Shown: positions 22,626 through 23,425 of the stretch, piece after piece
Numbering within the stretch: position 1 is the first letter of the stretch
Layout: every line of letters starts with the position of its first letter
The notes under the pieces: model-generated
Database searches by the model: none
Seen by the model: only the letters and a program-made list of their open reading frames with translations
What the model was told of the DNA's origin: nothing
From: Pirellulales bacterium
GTDB lineage: Bacteria > Planctomycetota > Planctomycetia > Pirellulales > JAICIG01
Assembly (NCBI GenBank): GCA_025924495.1
Contig: JAICIG010000063.1
Coordinates: forward strand, 1-23,425
Length of the DNA stretch: 23,425 bases
Direction of reading: 5' to 3'
Translations under genes and position numbers: made by a program

Positions 22626-22704
22626 AAGCTGTTTAGCCGCTCAGCCCAATGCTTCGCGCGCAACTCTGCTCGGCAAACACGACGTGCTTGCTACTCCTGC
22701 GCTT

Positions 22705-22720
22705 TGGCACGCAACATGCC
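22705..22720 (+). promoter_or_regulatory. Candidate sigma-54 promoter for the Usp gene
   Basis: The sequence is TGGCACGCAACATGCC, with a perfect -24 element, an ATGC -12 element and GG-N10-GC spacing. The first 11 bases are identical to the CBS promoter. The predicted start near 22731 gives a leader of about 66 nt. Confidence 0.78.
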
Positions 22721-22796
22721 CTCTTAAATCAGCAACCTGGGCTCGCACCATCTGCGAGCCATGTCCGCACCATGCAGATACATGATGGAGTCGCAT

Positions 22797-23425
22797 ATGG
22801 ACGCGCCATGGCCCGTCTTCCGTAATATCCTGGTCGCGACCGACTTCTCGCCGTCGGCCAAGACCGCATTAAAAACAGCCATTGCCACGGCTCGACGCTG
22901 CCACGCCAGCCTTAACCTCGTCCACGTGGTTCGCGACGTCGCCGCCTCGCTGGCGGTCGTCGGTTACGGCGATAGCTGGCAGCCGACGCTCGAAGAGATG
23001 ATGACCCTGCAGGATGAATATCGCCGCGACGGAGAGCGCCACTTGAGCTCTCTGCTTGCTTCGCAGCGTCTGAATGGCCTCGAGGTGAAGAGCGAAGTTG
23101 TTGTCGGCACGCCTTACGAAGAAATCGTTCGCGCCGCGGACCGGCTTGGCTCTGATCTAGTGATTGCTGGGACGCGCGGACACTCGGCGCTGAAACGAAT
23201 GCTCGTGGGCAGCACCGCGACTCGTTTGGCGCGGGTCTGCCCCTGTCCGACCTGGATCGTTCGTCCGAAACAGGCGTCCGAACTCCGATCTATCCTTGTA
23301 CCGGTCGATTTTTCGCCGGTGAGCGAAAAAGCTTTATCGATTGCAGCCTCCCTTGCCCTGGCGGCCGGCGCGCAATTGCATTTGCTGCACGTCTGCGATG
23401 TCGACGATCTGCACCTGGTTCCCCC
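22797..23425 (+). CDS. Tandem universal stress protein (UspA family), cut by the window end
   Basis: The frame is open from ATG 22797 to the last base (209 codons visible). Domain 1 (about 8-156) begins FRNILVATDFSPSA and carries the ATP-binding motif G-2x-G-9x-G(S/T) as GTRGHSALKRMLVGST (125-140), followed by CPCPTWIVRP. Domain 2 begins at about residue 164 with LRSILVPVDFSPVSEKAL and is truncated, so the complete protein should be about 290-320 residues. Double Usp proteins bind ATP and support survival under starvation, hypoxia or stress. GGAG lies six bases before the start. The gene has its own sigma-54-like promoter and is probably the head of a transcript extending beyond the window. 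Confidence 0.92.
   Translation, partial: MDAPWPVFRNILVATDFSPSAKTALKTAIATARRCHASLNLVHVVRDVAASLAVVGYGDSWQPTLEEMMTLQDEYRRDGERHLSSLLASQRLNGLEVKSEVVVGTPYEEIVRAADRLGSDLVIAGTRGHSALKRMLVGSTATRLARVCPCPTWIVRPKQASELRSILVPVDFSPVSEKALSIAASLALAAGAQLHLLHVCDVDDLHLVP

Overview
The window most likely comes from a planctomycete, probably of the Pirellulales type. Three things suggest this: a 1304-residue secreted protein with the planctomycete-type N-terminal signature LETLEKRSLLSA followed by Ig/PKD-like repeats and four DUF4214 units; a small secreted Gly-Cys-Tyr (GCYG-repeat) protein of a kind common in that phylum; and GC-rich, loosely packed DNA with long non-coding gaps. This is inferred from protein character alone.

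Layout. 1-1394: a glycerophospholipid acyltransferase on the minus strand with its terminator. 1767-4160: two tandem paralogous FtsX/MacB-type ABC permeases with no local ATPase. 4343-5359: a CHAD-domain protein. 5360-6023: no convincing gene. 6024-6431: the GCYG protein, closed by a very strong intrinsic terminator. 7081-10995: the giant surface protein on the minus strand, also with a strong terminator. 11563-12054 (minus) and 12669-13109 (plus): divergent Hsp20 and twin-CBS genes. 13146-17487: a minus-strand operon of MacB-type ABC ATPase, two-module permease and HlyD-type adaptor. 17796-18116: a BON-domain protein. 18257-18709: a second Hsp20. 19045-20031: a Zn-dependent alcohol dehydrogenase. 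20061-21164: an RMD1/DUF155-like membrane-anchored protein on the minus strand. 21449-22498: a GalT-family nucleotidyltransferase. 22797 to the end: a double universal stress protein cut by the window edge.

The main observation is a set of sigma-54 (-24/-12) promoter candidates. Sequences fitting TGGCACG-N4-TTGC with the obligatory GG-N10-GC spacing lie in intergenic DNA, correctly oriented, in front of the acyltransferase (two in tandem), Hsp20-1, CBS, Hsp20-2, GalT and Usp genes; weaker ones precede the surface protein and CHAD genes. Four match GGCACG-N5-TGC exactly. Several have dyad-symmetric sequences about 80-135 bp upstream, where an NtrC-type enhancer-binding protein would bind. I read the window as a sigma-54-controlled stress or energy-limitation island combining protein protection (two Hsp20), nucleotide/energy sensing (CBS, Usp), polyphosphate-linked functions (CHAD), redox and sugar-nucleotide metabolism (ADH, GalT) and membrane/envelope remodelling (acyltransferase, ABC exporters, BON). 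The activator gene is not in the window.

No tRNA, rRNA, CRISPR array, transposase or insertion sequence was seen. All assignments come from reading motifs by eye; no database search was possible.
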